A DNA stretch of 64,000 nucleotides from positions 1-64,000 of the forward strand of contig CAZSMX010000004.1 in assembly GCA_964608325.1 (NCBI GenBank). The letters run 5' to 3'. The notes under the pieces are model-generated. The model was given only the letters and a program-made list of their open reading frames with translations, had not been told where the DNA came from and did no database searches. Origin of the DNA: CAZRVH01 sp964608325. GTDB taxonomy: Bacteria > Patescibacteriota > Gracilibacteria > Peribacterales > Peribacteraceae. A program made the translations under genes and the position numbers. Positions 16,541 through 24,349 of this stretch are shown here, in pieces (the stretch's first letter is position 1; every line of letters starts with the position of its first letter).

Positions 16541-17431
16541 ATGACCAAACTCTCCCTCGACACCGGCTCTTCCAAGGTAAGCCCCGCCGCATACCACAAT
16601 ACGAACAAGTGCACGTGGTGCGACGGCTGCGGCGACTACGGCATCTGGACCGCGGTGAAGCGTGCGCTGGCCGCGAGCAACATCGCCCCGCACGAGGTGC
16701 TGCTGTGCTACGACGTGGGGTGCCACGGCAACGCGTCCGATAAGATCGGGGGATACCGCTTCCACGGCTTGCACGGCCGCGTGCTGCCCTTTGCGGCGGG
16801 GGCGAAGATCGCCAACATGAAACTCCCGGTAATGGCCTTCGGCGGCGACGGGGCGAGCTTCAGCGAGGGCGTGGGCCACTTGGTCCATAGCATCCGCAGC
16901 AATTACCCGATCGTCTTCGTCCTGCACAACAACGCGAACTACGGACTCACCACCGGCCAGGCATCCAGCCTGACGTGGCAGGGGCAGAAGATGAACACGT
17001 CGCCCAATGGCATGCCGGAACACACGCTGCCGAGCATGGATTTCGTGTTCTCCCTGGAGCCCACCTTCGTGGCGCGCGGGTTCAGCGGCAACATCGCGCA
17101 GATGAGTGAGATCTTGCAGGCGGCCCTGAAGCACCGCGGCTTCGCGTTCGTGGATTTCCTGCAGGCCTGCCCCACGTACAACAAATTCGCGACGCACGAC
17201 TACCTGCTGCAGCACGTCTACGAACCGAAGAACCACGACACATCGAACTTCAAGAAAGCGCGCGAGCTGGCGGTGAACACGCAGGACAAAATCGCGACGG
17301 GCATCTTGTATCAGAACGAAACGATCCCGAGTTTCTACGAGCAGCTGGTGCCGAGGCAGGGCGTGAAAACGACGCTCGTCGAAGAGGTGAGGGTGCAGGA
17401 GATAAGTAAGTTGATGGGTGAGTTTGTTTAA
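16541..17431 (+). CDS. korB: 2-oxoacid:acceptor oxidoreductase, beta subunit
   Basis: 296 aa. Shows the N-terminal CTWCDGCGDYGIW (Cys24, 27, 30), the Fe-S/TPP signature of beta subunits, and the TPP-Mg motif GGDGASFSEGVGHL..HNNANYGLTTGQ. Pairs with KorA (12327-14072) to give the active enzyme, with electrons leaving to ferredoxin or flavodoxin. Placement behind the two SLH genes in the same direction, with 3-nt spacing, suggests a single operon. Confidence 0.93.
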   Translation: MTKLSLDTGSSKVSPAAYHNTNKCTWCDGCGDYGIWTAVKRALAASNIAPHEVLLCYDVGCHGNASDKIGGYRFHGLHGRVLPFAAGAKIANMKLPVMAFGGDGASFSEGVGHLVHSIRSNYPIVFVLHNNANYGLTTGQASSLTWQGQKMNTSPNGMPEHTLPSMDFVFSLEPTFVARGFSGNIAQMSEILQAALKHRGFAFVDFLQACPTYNKFATHDYLLQHVYEPKNHDTSNFKKARELAVNTQDKIATGILYQNETIPSFYEQLVPRQGVKTTLVEEVRVQEISKLMGEFV

Positions 17432-17473
17432 TCACGTAAAGTTAAGTTTTCATTAGGAAATGCAAAATGCTTC

Positions 17474-18019
17474 ATGCATAATCTGCTCATGCCACTTGCA
17501 ATTGATAAAGATGAGATCATGAAAAAGGCGATCTCCCTGGGAGAAGATCAGGGATATCTTGATATTGTTGCTCTTGCAAATGAGTACGGTGTTAAGGTTT
17601 TTAATGAAGAGCTTGATTCTGATCGAAGTGGATTTGTGAGATATGATGCAGATAGCGATTCTTTTTCTATTTACGCAAATGTAAATCAATCAAAACAACG
17701 TCAAAGATTTTCTATAGCACACGAATTAGCACACCTAGTTTTGCACGAAGATAAGATTCGAGAGCAGGGAGAAGTTGATAGAGAAAATACTATGTCACTT
17801 TCTTTAGAGGAAGAGAATGAAGCCGATCAGCTTGCTGCAGATATTTTAATGCCAGAACCCACTGTTAGAGACTATGTTGAAGTTAATAATCTAGATGGAA
17901 ATAAACCTTTAGAAAAAGAAGCTATTGAAAAAATCAGCGATTCATTCAATGTTTCTATGCCAATGGCCATCATTCGCATGAGAGATTTAGGATATTATGT
18001 TCCATTTCTTTCACTGTGA
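17474..18019 (+). CDS. ImmA/IrrE-family metallo-endopeptidase
   Basis: 181 aa (or 176 from ATG 17489). The zinc motif HELAH (residues 83-87 in IAHELAHLVLH) and the downstream acidic helix EENEADQLAADILMP are typical of ImmA/IrrE/COG2856 peptidases, which usually cleave a phage or stress repressor. DNA here is clearly AT-richer than on either side, with many A/T-ending codons, suggesting recent acquisition with the next gene. No partner HTH repressor is adjacent, which is unusual for this family. Confidence 0.9.
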   Translation: MHNLLMPLAIDKDEIMKKAISLGEDQGYLDIVALANEYGVKVFNEELDSDRSGFVRYDADSDSFSIYANVNQSKQRQRFSIAHELAHLVLHEDKIREQGEVDRENTMSLSLEEENEADQLAADILMPEPTVRDYVEVNNLDGNKPLEKEAIEKISDSFNVSMPMAIIRMRDLGYYVPFLSL

Positions 18020-18022
18020 AAC

Positions 18023-18322
18023 ATGTTTGGGAGAAAGCGCGAGCCTAGGCAAGTTTATACTGAAGGTGAGTTGAAAACTCAGGTAAGTAATGACAATTAC
18101 TATTTAGTGCGAGCACTAAAAGTTATTCTATGTGCTGCTTTGATTGTTATCATTGTTCTTGCCTCAGCAGGTTTTGTTTATCAATATTTCATCGATCCAA
18201 TTTTGAGAGAGAAAGTAAATACTCTGATAATGCAAAATATTTCTGGAATTATGTTCTTTGTACTATCCCTTATTGGAATTAAGGTAACCAAGGATAAAAC
18301 TGTTTTACCAAGTGATTCCTAA
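18023..18322 (+). CDS. Small membrane protein with two TM helices
   Basis: 99 aa: a basic N-terminus (MFGRKREPRQ), TM1 about residues 34-56 (VILCAALIVIIVLASAGFVYQYF) and TM2 about 70-86 (ISGIMFFVLSLIGIKV). AT-rich like the peptidase gene and only 3 nt downstream, so the two form one acquired unit. Function unknown; a membrane effector controlled by the peptidase is a guess. Confidence 0.6.
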   Translation: MFGRKREPRQVYTEGELKTQVSNDNYYLVRALKVILCAALIVIIVLASAGFVYQYFIDPILREKVNTLIMQNISGIMFFVLSLIGIKVTKDKTVLPSDS

Positions 18323-18329
18323 GAGTAGT

Positions 18330-18707
18330 TTAAAGCAAGTTCTTCACATACTCCCGCACCTCCTCGATCAATCGATCTGCGAGGGCTTCTTCCATAGGCC
18401 TGTGCCTGCCCAGCGCATGCTGCAGCGTCGTCGAGCTCCATTCCATCACGCCGTCGACATTCCGTCCGCCGCCCATGCAGTAATCCCCGTATTGCTGCAG
18501 CGTCTTCACGCTCACGTCTGCTTCCTGCGGCGCGATATCCCTGGATTTCAAAAAGCCGACCATCAGCGAATCGTGTGACAAAACAGGCAGGCCGTCCTCC
18601 GGCGCATGCAGGAGTGTGTGGTAGGTTCCGTCCAGCTCGATAGTGACGAATTTCTCGACCTTTCCGTTGCCGTCGATCTCAAAGCCGTGGTCTACCGTGT
18701 GTTTCAT
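18330..18707 (-). CDS. Hypothetical protein (125 aa)
   Basis: Not recognised. Mixed alpha/beta sequence with a beta-rich first half (VDHGFEIDGNGKVEKFVTIELDG) and a C-terminal helix (EEALADRLIEEVREYVKNLL). TAGGAT ends 8 nt before the ATG. Codon use returns to the genome norm after the AT-rich insert. Probably co-transcribed behind the next minus-strand gene, 11 nt away. Confidence 0.55.
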   Translation of the reverse strand: MKHTVDHGFEIDGNGKVEKFVTIELDGTYHTLLHAPEDGLPVLSHDSLMVGFLKSRDIAPQEADVSVKTLQQYGDYCMGGGRNVDGVMEWSSTTLQHALGRHRPMEEALADRLIEEVREYVKNLL

Positions 18708-18718
18708 GGTGCGGAATC

Positions 18719-19330
18719 CTATGCTTGGGAACCGGCCTCTGCAACGGGAGTTTTGGGCTTATTCCTTCCGCGTCCGCCCCTCCTGCCCCTGCGGCGCTTT
18801 TTCTGCTCGGCGGTCTTTTCCTTCTTCACCTCTTTGATCTCGATCTTCTTATTCTCCATCTTCATGATCAGTTCCGTCGCCAGCTGCACGCACTTCAGGC
18901 AGGCGCCGCGGTAGTCGGTGGCCAGCTGCTTCAGCAGTTCCTTGTTATCCGCTTCGCGCTTCATGTATTCCTCGCTGAAGAGGCGGTGCAGCACCAGGTT
19001 GCGCCGCTTGTAGAGCATATCCAGCTCCTTGTAGAAATTCTCACCGATCAGCTTCAGGCGGACGGCTTCCTTGTAGAGGGAGCGGTCGCTGGCGCCGCCG
19101 GAGATTTTATTGCGCGTGTTGAAAATGAGGTCCTCCAGGTACGGGTGGCGCTTGCTAGAGCCCGTCATCTCCATGGTGATGCGGTGCGCGTGGCTGTGGA
19201 TGCTGTCGCGCAGGAAATGGTTGATGAGATTGAGGTCGATGATGATGGACTGCAGATAGTATCCGTGCTCGTAGGCCTTGTGCGCCTCGTCCGCCCAGCG
19301 GAGGAGGAGGGTGCTTTGGGAATCGTTCAT
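18719..19330 (-). CDS. Helical protein with Arg/Gly/Lys tail (203 aa)
   Basis: Start chosen at 19330: minus-strand TATACT ends 7 nt before this ATG, and longer frames run into the upstream gene. The body is almost all helical (LLLRWADEAHKAYEHGYYLQ.., LIGENFYKELDMLYKRRNLVLH) with an RRNLVLH element that resembles a HEPN-like R-x4-H motif. The last ~45 residues are a highly basic tail (KKRRRGRRGGRGRNKPK), typical of RNA- or ribosome-binding proteins. No firm family. Confidence 0.6.
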   Translation of the reverse strand: MNDSQSTLLLRWADEAHKAYEHGYYLQSIIIDLNLINHFLRDSIHSHAHRITMEMTGSSKRHPYLEDLIFNTRNKISGGASDRSLYKEAVRLKLIGENFYKELDMLYKRRNLVLHRLFSEEYMKREADNKELLKQLATDYRGACLKCVQLATELIMKMENKKIEIKEVKKEKTAEQKKRRRGRRGGRGRNKPKTPVAEAGSQA

Positions 19331-19353
19331 GGGTTCCAGTATAGACTTCCCGC

Positions 19354-19920
19354 TTAGGAAAGCGAGCGAGCGAATTCCTCCAGATGCGTCCCAACCAGCA
19401 CGGCGTCCGCTCCGTCTTCGATGTCCGCAACCGTCCGAATGTTGGATGCCTGGCACAGCCAGCCATGAAAGATGTTCCGCGCTTCGGCGAACGTCTCTGT
19501 CTTCATATTTCCGTCGGATAAGTCGCGGCTGTTCCACACGGCTTTCATATCATGCGGGATCATTCTCAATTCTTGCAGCGTGAGCGGTTCGATCAGCAGC
19601 CTGTCCCGATGGATCTCCGGGATCCTGCCGACCACCAGGACGTAGTCCGCGCCGGCATCGATCGCTTTTTGAATGTCTTCATCCGTCGCGTGGATACCTT
19701 TCGCCAGGATGGGTGTGCCCGTCATCGCCTTCGCTTTTCGGATCAGGTCGAACGAGCCGCCCCAGCGCGGGTCGGTGTGGATGGAGAGGATGCCGCCGAT
19801 ATCGTTCGCCATCAAAAACAGTTCGTCCCAGGTTTTTCCGGACGCGTATCCGAAGGGGGAGTGTGTCTTCACCTCGGCGATGATGGTCGGGAATCGGCTC
19901 ACGGATGCACTATACGCCAT
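19354..19920 (-). CDS. TrpC-like TIM-barrel protein (short indole-3-glycerol phosphate synthase homologue)
   Basis: 188 aa. IIAEVKTHSPFG corresponds to the substrate-binding IAEIKKaSPS motif of TrpC, followed by LSIHTDPRWGGS (like VLTDe.fFgGs), PILAKGI, DAGADYVLVVGRI and the C-terminal ADAVLVGTHLEE loop. At 188 aa it is much shorter than the ~250 aa norm and no other trp gene is nearby, so the real substrate may differ. The fold is confident; the tryptophan role is doubtful. Confidence 0.7.
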   Translation of the reverse strand: MAYSASVSRFPTIIAEVKTHSPFGYASGKTWDELFLMANDIGGILSIHTDPRWGGSFDLIRKAKAMTGTPILAKGIHATDEDIQKAIDAGADYVLVVGRIPEIHRDRLLIEPLTLQELRMIPHDMKAVWNSRDLSDGNMKTETFAEARNIFHGWLCQASNIRTVADIEDGADAVLVGTHLEEFARSLS

Positions 19921-19997
19921 TTACTTGTTTCCAAAATGTTCTACGCTATCCAAAGTCACGTCCGCCCGCTCTTTTCATCGTCACGGAGGTTCTTACG

Positions 19998-20339
19998 ATG
20001 CAACGCTATTTCATCCCGTTGGTTTGCGTCACCTTGATCCTGATCGTCCTGCTCATCCTGTTTTGGGAGATGATCCTGTACGGCGGCGCATGCGTCGCCC
20101 TGTTCTTCGCCTTTCAACTGAACGTGTACGCGTTCAAGAAGACGAAAGTCTTTTGGAGGTACGCACTCGCGATGTCCGTTGCGGGAGTGTTCCTGTGGTA
20201 CGCCGGTTTCTTGCTGCGCGCCATGTTCGCCATCGCCTTTCTGGCCTTGCTCATCATGGCCGTGGGTCGCACGAAGTTTCGAAAGGTGCAACTGAAGCCA
20301 CGTCGGAAGGCCCGTCGAATGTATCCATCCATCAACTGA
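19998..20339 (+). CDS. Small multi-pass membrane protein (113 aa)
   Basis: Start at MQRYFIP, chosen for a clear Shine-Dalgarno (GGAGG at 19985-19989), unusual in this window. About four hydrophobic segments (FIPLVCVTLILIVLLILFW, ALAMSVAGVFLWYAGFLL, AMFAIAFLALLIMAV) and a basic tail (KFRKVQLKPRRKARR). Paired with the next gene, which also has GGAGG. Unknown function. Confidence 0.65.
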   Translation: MQRYFIPLVCVTLILIVLLILFWEMILYGGACVALFFAFQLNVYAFKKTKVFWRYALAMSVAGVFLWYAGFLLRAMFAIAFLALLIMAVGRTKFRKVQLKPRRKARRMYPSIN

Positions 20340-20352
20340 AACGGAGGTCGCC

Positions 20353-20685
20353 ATGATTCCTATCTATCCGCTGTTCTGCATGCTCGGCACCCTCCTTACC
20401 ATGATGGGCGGCATCCTGTTCGCCACGAACCAGGGCATGCCCCTGCATGCCATTGGGTTCGCCGCGATCGCGTTCCTGGGATTGATGACGTTTTACGTCC
20501 TGGATTGGTACTACCTGCACATGGATGATGCGAAAATCAGCATCCTTGGCACGGTAACAGCCGTCCTTGCCGTCGCGTCCTTCGCCTTGGACTGCATGAT
20601 CCCGACGATCGCGATCGTTGCCCTTGCCCTGTTCTTCCTGAACGTCGCCGGGGTGAGGAGCGGCTTCCGGAAAGACCCCTCCTGA
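20353..20685 (+). CDS. Small multi-pass membrane protein (110 aa)
   Basis: Begins MIPIYPLFCMLGTLLTMMGG after a strong GGAGG 6 nt upstream. Four predicted helices fill most of the protein and it ends in SGFRKDPS. Same operon as the preceding gene (13-nt spacing), closed by the terminator at 20704. No family recognised. Confidence 0.65.
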   Translation: MIPIYPLFCMLGTLLTMMGGILFATNQGMPLHAIGFAAIAFLGLMTFYVLDWYYLHMDDAKISILGTVTAVLAVASFALDCMIPTIAIVALALFFLNVAGVRSGFRKDPS

Positions 20686-20703
20686 CGCCCGAACGTGATT
20701 CCC

Positions 20704-20732
20704 GCGGGGTGCTTCGGCACCCCGCATTTTTT
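20704..20732 (+). terminator. Intrinsic terminator
   Basis: GCGGGGTGC-TTCG-GCACCCCGC hairpin with UUCG tetraloop followed by A and seven T, closing the two-gene membrane-protein operon. Confidence 0.93.
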
Positions 20733-20751
20733 TCTCCGCTATACTCACGCC

Positions 20752-21417
20752 ATGCGCATCGATGTCATCACTTTGTTTCCGGCCATGTTCCAGGGTCCTC
20801 TCACCGAGAGCATCCTGAAGCGCGCCGCGGAAAAAGACCTGCTGCAGATCCACTTCCACGACCTGCGCCAGTTCGGCATGGGCAACTACAAGCAGGTCGA
20901 CGACCGCCCGTACGGCGGGGGTGCGGGCATGCTGATGATGTGCGAACCGGCCGTAACGGCCATCGAGGAAATCACGCGCATGGGGCAGAAGGCCGGATTC
21001 GAGAATCCACATCGCATTTACTTCACGCCGCGCGGCGCCACCCTCGTGCAGGAACGCGTGGAGACATTGTCCTCGCACCAGTGGCTCATTTTGCTGTGCG
21101 GCCACTACGAAGGCATCGACCAGCGCATCATCGACGGGGGATGGATCGACGAGGAGATCAGCATCGGCGACTACGTGCTGACGGGCGGGGAGCTTCCTGC
21201 CATGGTGCTTATCGACGCGGTGGCGCGTCACATTCCGGGTGTGCTTGGGAAGGACGAATCCGCGGGGGAGGAGAGTTTTTCGCCGGCGTTGGATCGGAAA
21301 AAAGAGTATCCCCATTACACGCGGCCGGAGGAATTCCGCGGTCTCTCCGTTCCGCCCGAATTGCTTAGCGGACACCACAAGGAGATCGAGAAATGGCGAA
21401 AGAATCAGACGAAATAG
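20752..21417 (+). CDS. trmD: tRNA (guanine37-N1)-methyltransferase
   Basis: 221 aa. Methylates G37 of tRNAs to keep the reading frame. Typical start MRIDVITLFPAMF; SAM is bound in a trefoil knot formed by LLCGHYEGIDQRIID and ISIGDYVLTGGELPAMVLIDA. TATACT (20740-20745) ends 6 nt before the ATG and sits immediately after the preceding terminator, so the transcript is almost certainly leaderless. Not embedded in the usual rpsP-rimM-trmD-rplS operon. Confidence 0.97.
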   Translation: MRIDVITLFPAMFQGPLTESILKRAAEKDLLQIHFHDLRQFGMGNYKQVDDRPYGGGAGMLMMCEPAVTAIEEITRMGQKAGFENPHRIYFTPRGATLVQERVETLSSHQWLILLCGHYEGIDQRIIDGGWIDEEISIGDYVLTGGELPAMVLIDAVARHIPGVLGKDESAGEESFSPALDRKKEYPHYTRPEEFRGLSVPPELLSGHHKEIEKWRKNQTK

Positions 21418-21431
21418 GCTTGCGTGGATAA

Positions 21432-21459
21432 TTGACATATTTTAAAAATACACTACAAT
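21432..21459 (+). promoter_or_regulatory. Strong sigma-70-type promoter
   Basis: TTGACA (21432-21437), 16-nt spacer, TACAAT (21454-21459): nearly consensus, the best -35/-10 pair in the window. It leaves a leader of about 65 nt before the gene at 21531, which has a Shine-Dalgarno. Confidence 0.8.
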
Positions 21460-21530
21460 ATCTCGTATTGTGTTGTTGTCGGCACGGTGCCGATCGTTCT
21501 TTTCAGGTTTGCAGTAGGAAGGATTCGCAG

Positions 21531-22037
21531 ATGAAACAAGATGACGCTGAAGATTGTAGTTTGTTTCGTAAAGAGGGGGCGGACATGGCCGATCATGATC
21601 ACGAGATCTCGATCTACCATCCCGTCGAACGTCACGAGCCGTTGTTCACGAATGATATGGACGGCGTTCCGGTCGATCGGCGTGAGTCCCTTGCCCACCT
21701 GCGATACGTCCATGCGTACGCCGGCTATCGCCGCCGAATGATGAAGCTCGGTTCGAGACAACTGGTGCCCATCGGCGCCGAAGAAGGGATCGACTTCGAG
21801 ATCCTTGGCCGGGCCTGGGCGATGATGGACGTGGAAGACAAGGCTTGCCGCCAAGTCACGCCCGACGAATGTTGCGGTCCCGATTGCGATATGCAGGACC
21901 TTTTCGTTCGCAACGCCTGGATCGCCTTTACGAAGGCGTACTACCAGTACGTTCGCAGCGTCGATCGCAAGCTTCTGCCCGCCTTCCGTCTGCTGTTACC
22001 CCGCAAGTCGGCGACTACCGCCGAAGCGGCGGCCTGA
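21531..22037 (+). CDS. Hypothetical protein (168 aa)
   Basis: Start at MKQDDAEDCSLF, chosen because AGGAAGGA lies ~8 nt upstream and the promoter gives a suitable leader. Contains a His-rich stretch (MADHDHEISIYHPVERHE), an arginine-rich part (HAYAGYRRRMMKLGSRQ) and a Cys cluster (ACRQVTPDECCGPDCDMQ). It has its own near-consensus promoter and terminator, so it is an isolated, probably well-expressed unit. No family recognised. Confidence 0.65.
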   Translation: MKQDDAEDCSLFRKEGADMADHDHEISIYHPVERHEPLFTNDMDGVPVDRRESLAHLRYVHAYAGYRRRMMKLGSRQLVPIGAEEGIDFEILGRAWAMMDVEDKACRQVTPDECCGPDCDMQDLFVRNAWIAFTKAYYQYVRSVDRKLLPAFRLLLPRKSATTAEAAA

Positions 22038-22061
22038 ACGCGATCTTGCAGCACAATCACC

Positions 22062-22097
22062 GGAGACCCGGGCGTATCACACGCTCGGGTCTCCTTT
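22062..22097 (+). terminator. Intrinsic terminator
   Basis: GGAGACCCGGGCGT / ACGCTCGGGTCTCC hairpin (one mismatch) followed by five T, 24 nt after the preceding stop. Confidence 0.9.
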
Positions 22098-22161
22098 TTC
22101 ATGGTTCGACAGGCTCACCATGACACAAGGAAAATGTCTTCTGACCTGCTACACTCCCGCC

Positions 22162-22431
22162 ATGATCGACGATCTCAAGGCAAAGCTGGCGAAGGACGGA
22201 ACGGTATCTTTCGGCGTGCGCGTACGTCCATATGCGCCGAAATCTTCGGTGACGGGCAAGTTGATGGATGGCACGCTCAAAATCAACATCGACGCCCCTT
22301 CCGAGGAAGGCAAGGCCAATGCGGAACTTATCAGATTTCTGGCGGAGGAGTTTGGCGTGGTTCCCCCGCGCGTGCGTATTCTTGCGGGAGGGTCCGGCCG
22401 CAGGAAGCTTGTCAAAATAGAGTCACAGTGA
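22162..22431 (+). CDS. DUF167/YggU-family protein
   Basis: 89 aa. VSFGVRVRPYAPKSSVTGKLMDGTLKINIDAPSEEGKANAELIRFLAEEFGV and VRILAGGSGRRKLVKI match the YggU fold throughout, including the GKAN and G..SR-like segments. The biochemical role of the family is unknown. TACACT ends 6 nt before the ATG, so it is probably leaderless; longer upstream starts are rejected for that reason. Confidence 0.88.
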   Translation: MIDDLKAKLAKDGTVSFGVRVRPYAPKSSVTGKLMDGTLKINIDAPSEEGKANAELIRFLAEEFGVVPPRVRILAGGSGRRKLVKIESQ

Positions 22432-22456
22432 GGCAGTATCCACATAGGACTCGCTC

Positions 22457-23086
22457 TCAGAGTGCGCTTCTGATTGCCCCAAGGAGATCGGCCTCGGTCG
22501 GCACCCCCGTGAATGTCTTTCCATTGATGACGTATGTCGGGACTACCTTTGGCTCGCCTGTGTTCGATGCTTCCCCCTGGGCGATGATATCCGCCGTCGT
22601 TTCATCGGAGTTCAGGCAGAGGTCGAACGCAGCCTTGTCCGTTCCGGCGGGGAGCGATAACTCGGATCCGCTCATCAGCAGGTCGTGCATTAGGCGCCCC
22701 TTTCCCTGCTTCCCCGCGCAGATCAGCTTGCGGGCGTGGAGGACGCTGTCCGGGTATTTTTCAAAGGCGACCGTAAAGACGTCGATCTTCAATTTTCCGG
22801 TCGAGACGTAGTTACGTTCCAGTATCGGCATGAGCGCGTGGAACTGCCGACTGTAGGGTGAGTCATGGTTGATGGAGAGCGACATCGTGACGGGCGCGGA
22901 TGCGCTGCCTATCTCCAGGATCCCTCCCTCCAACATGCGCTCGCCGATTTCGGCCGAGGCGCTCGCCGAGCTTGCGGAAGACGAACTTCCATCCGTCACG
23001 TCTTCCAGGATGTCCTGGCTTTGGACCGTGCAGGCCGCAAGGGCGATCAAAAGGGCGCCGGTGGCGATGGAGCGCAGGCTGTTCAC
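22457..23086 (-). CDS. DsbA-like thioredoxin-fold lipoprotein with SPYS in place of CPYC
   Basis: 209 aa, GTG start. Lipoprotein signal peptide with lipobox LAAC (Cys19), then a Ser-rich linker (SSSSASSASASA), then a DsbA-type domain: VTMSLSINHDSPYSRQFHALMPILERNYV, helical insert, and the cis-Pro loop KVVPTYVINGKTFTGVPTEADLL. In redox-active members the motif after the first strand is CPYC or CxxC; here both cysteines are serine (residues 76-79, codons within 22850-22861). The protein therefore cannot be a normal disulphide oxidase. It may be a folding chaperone or peptide-binding relative. Confidence 0.83.
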   Translation of the reverse strand: MNSLRSIATGALLIALAACTVQSQDILEDVTDGSSSSASSASASAEIGERMLEGGILEIGSASAPVTMSLSINHDSPYSRQFHALMPILERNYVSTGKLKIDVFTVAFEKYPDSVLHARKLICAGKQGKGRLMHDLLMSGSELSLPAGTDKAAFDLCLNSDETTADIIAQGEASNTGEPKVVPTYVINGKTFTGVPTEADLLGAIRSAL

Positions 23087-23146
23087 GGGGGGAGTGTAGC
23101 GGTATTCGACGCTGTCTTCACGCGGAATCTGGGGTATTCTTGCCGC

Positions 23147-23878
23147 ATGGACAGAGTCCGCCTTCTCGGCGTTCCCATCGACCCCGTCACGGCGGGGGAA
23201 GCAGTCGCGCGCCTCAAGGAATTTCTCGCCGACGGACGGCAGCACCACGTGATGACACCAAATAGCGAGATGCTCGTGGCGGCGTCGAAGGACGAACCGT
23301 TCCGCGCGCTGCTCAACCGCACCGACCTCAACATCCCCGACAGCCAGGGTTTGCTCTACGCCGCCCGTTGGACGGGGCAGTACCTTCCTCAGCGCGTGAC
23401 GGGCGTGGATACGGTGCAGGCGTTCTGCGCGACCCTCAACAAAGACGTCCCCGTCTTCCTGCTCGGCGCTGCGCCGGGAGTCGCCGAAGCGGCGGGGGAA
23501 GCGTTGAAGCGCAGGAATCCGGGACTGAATATCGCGGGAACGTTTTCGGGTTCGCCGCGCGACGAAGACGCGTCCGATATCCTCCAGAGGATCGCGCTGT
23601 CCGGGGCGCAGGTCTTGTTCGTCGCCTACGGTGCGCCGAAGCAGGACGTGTGGATCGACAAACACCTCAAAGAACTTCCGAACGTGAAAGTCGCGATGGG
23701 AGTGGGAGGTACGTTCGACTTCATCGCTGGCACGCAGGTCCGCGCTCCGGCGGTATTCCGAAACCTTGGGTTGGAGTGGCTGTGGAGAGTGGTGCGCGAA
23801 CCGAAAAGGATCGGGAGGATCGTTACGGCCGTCGTGGTATTTCCGGTGATAGTCGCGAGAAAGGGTAGAGATACGTAA
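23147..23878 (+). CDS. WecG/TagA/CpsF-family glycosyltransferase
   Basis: 243 aa, GT26 family. Typical path: LGVPIDPVTAGEAVARL, HVMTPNSEMLVAA, DLNIPDSQGLLYAAR, RVTGVDTVQAFC, VFLLGAAPGVAEAAGEAL, VLFVAYGAPKQDVWI, VAMGVGGTFDFIAGTQVRAP, ending RVVREPKRIGRI. Such enzymes add the second sugar (for example ManNAc) onto undecaprenyl-PP-GlcNAc, fitting WecB and UppS nearby. TATTCT ends 6 nt before the ATG. Confidence 0.93.
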   Translation: MDRVRLLGVPIDPVTAGEAVARLKEFLADGRQHHVMTPNSEMLVAASKDEPFRALLNRTDLNIPDSQGLLYAARWTGQYLPQRVTGVDTVQAFCATLNKDVPVFLLGAAPGVAEAAGEALKRRNPGLNIAGTFSGSPRDEDASDILQRIALSGAQVLFVAYGAPKQDVWIDKHLKELPNVKVAMGVGGTFDFIAGTQVRAPAVFRNLGLEWLWRVVREPKRIGRIVTAVVVFPVIVARKGRDT

Positions 23879-23952
23879 ATCATCAATAATCAATCACCAA
23901 TAATCAAACGAGGAATTCCTTCATTGATGATTGGAATTTGGTGATTGGTCAT
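23876..23952. repeat. Low-complexity inverted repeat built from AATCA-type words
   Basis: AATCATCAAT at the left pairs with ATTGATGATT at the right, and CAATCACCAA pairs with TTGGTGATTG. It lies between two convergent genes and may act as a bidirectional terminator. The same words recur at 44999-45110. Confidence 0.7.
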
Positions 23953-23958
23953 TCATCC

Positions 23959-24291
23959 TCATTCCCCTTGGTGCAGGTTCTCGATGTTTGCCACGAACCA
24001 CTGCTTCGGCCCCTTTTTCAGTTTGATCACTTTCGGTCCTTCCTTGGTCTCCGCCAGGTAGTCGCGCTCGGTGTCCCCGTCGCGCAGGAGGGTGCTGGTG
24101 GTGATTTCTTCCTCCGGAAGAAGCAGGTACAGCGCCAGGTCCGGCTTGTCCGTCAGGGCAGCCTTGAAATTGTGCGCGCTCCTTGCCAATGCGGCCGCTG
24201 CGCTGACGATCAGCACGCATAAAATAACCGACCACATCACCGTTCTGCGGAACAGCGGATGTGAAAGATGGTGTACATGAAACTTCTTCAT
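23959..24291 (-). CDS. Single-pass membrane protein (110 aa)
   Basis: Histidine-rich cytoplasmic N-terminus (MKKFHVHHLSHPLFRR), one TM helix (about 18-36, VMWSVILCVLIVSAAAALA) and an acidic-to-basic extracytoplasmic tail. TAGAAT ends 8 nt before the ATG. Not recognised. Confidence 0.6.
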   Translation of the reverse strand: MKKFHVHHLSHPLFRRTVMWSVILCVLIVSAAAALARSAHNFKAALTDKPDLALYLLLPEEEITTSTLLRDGDTERDYLAETKEGPKVIKLKKGPKQWFVANIENLHQGE

Positions 24292-24349
24292 TTCGCCTCA
24301 TTCTACCATTTTTGCGTTCCACATCCAAGATCCCTACTATGGGCGGGCT

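Noticed and set aside
19354..19920. Complete tryptophan pathway locus
   Set aside because: Only one short TrpC-like protein is present, with no other trp gene in the window.
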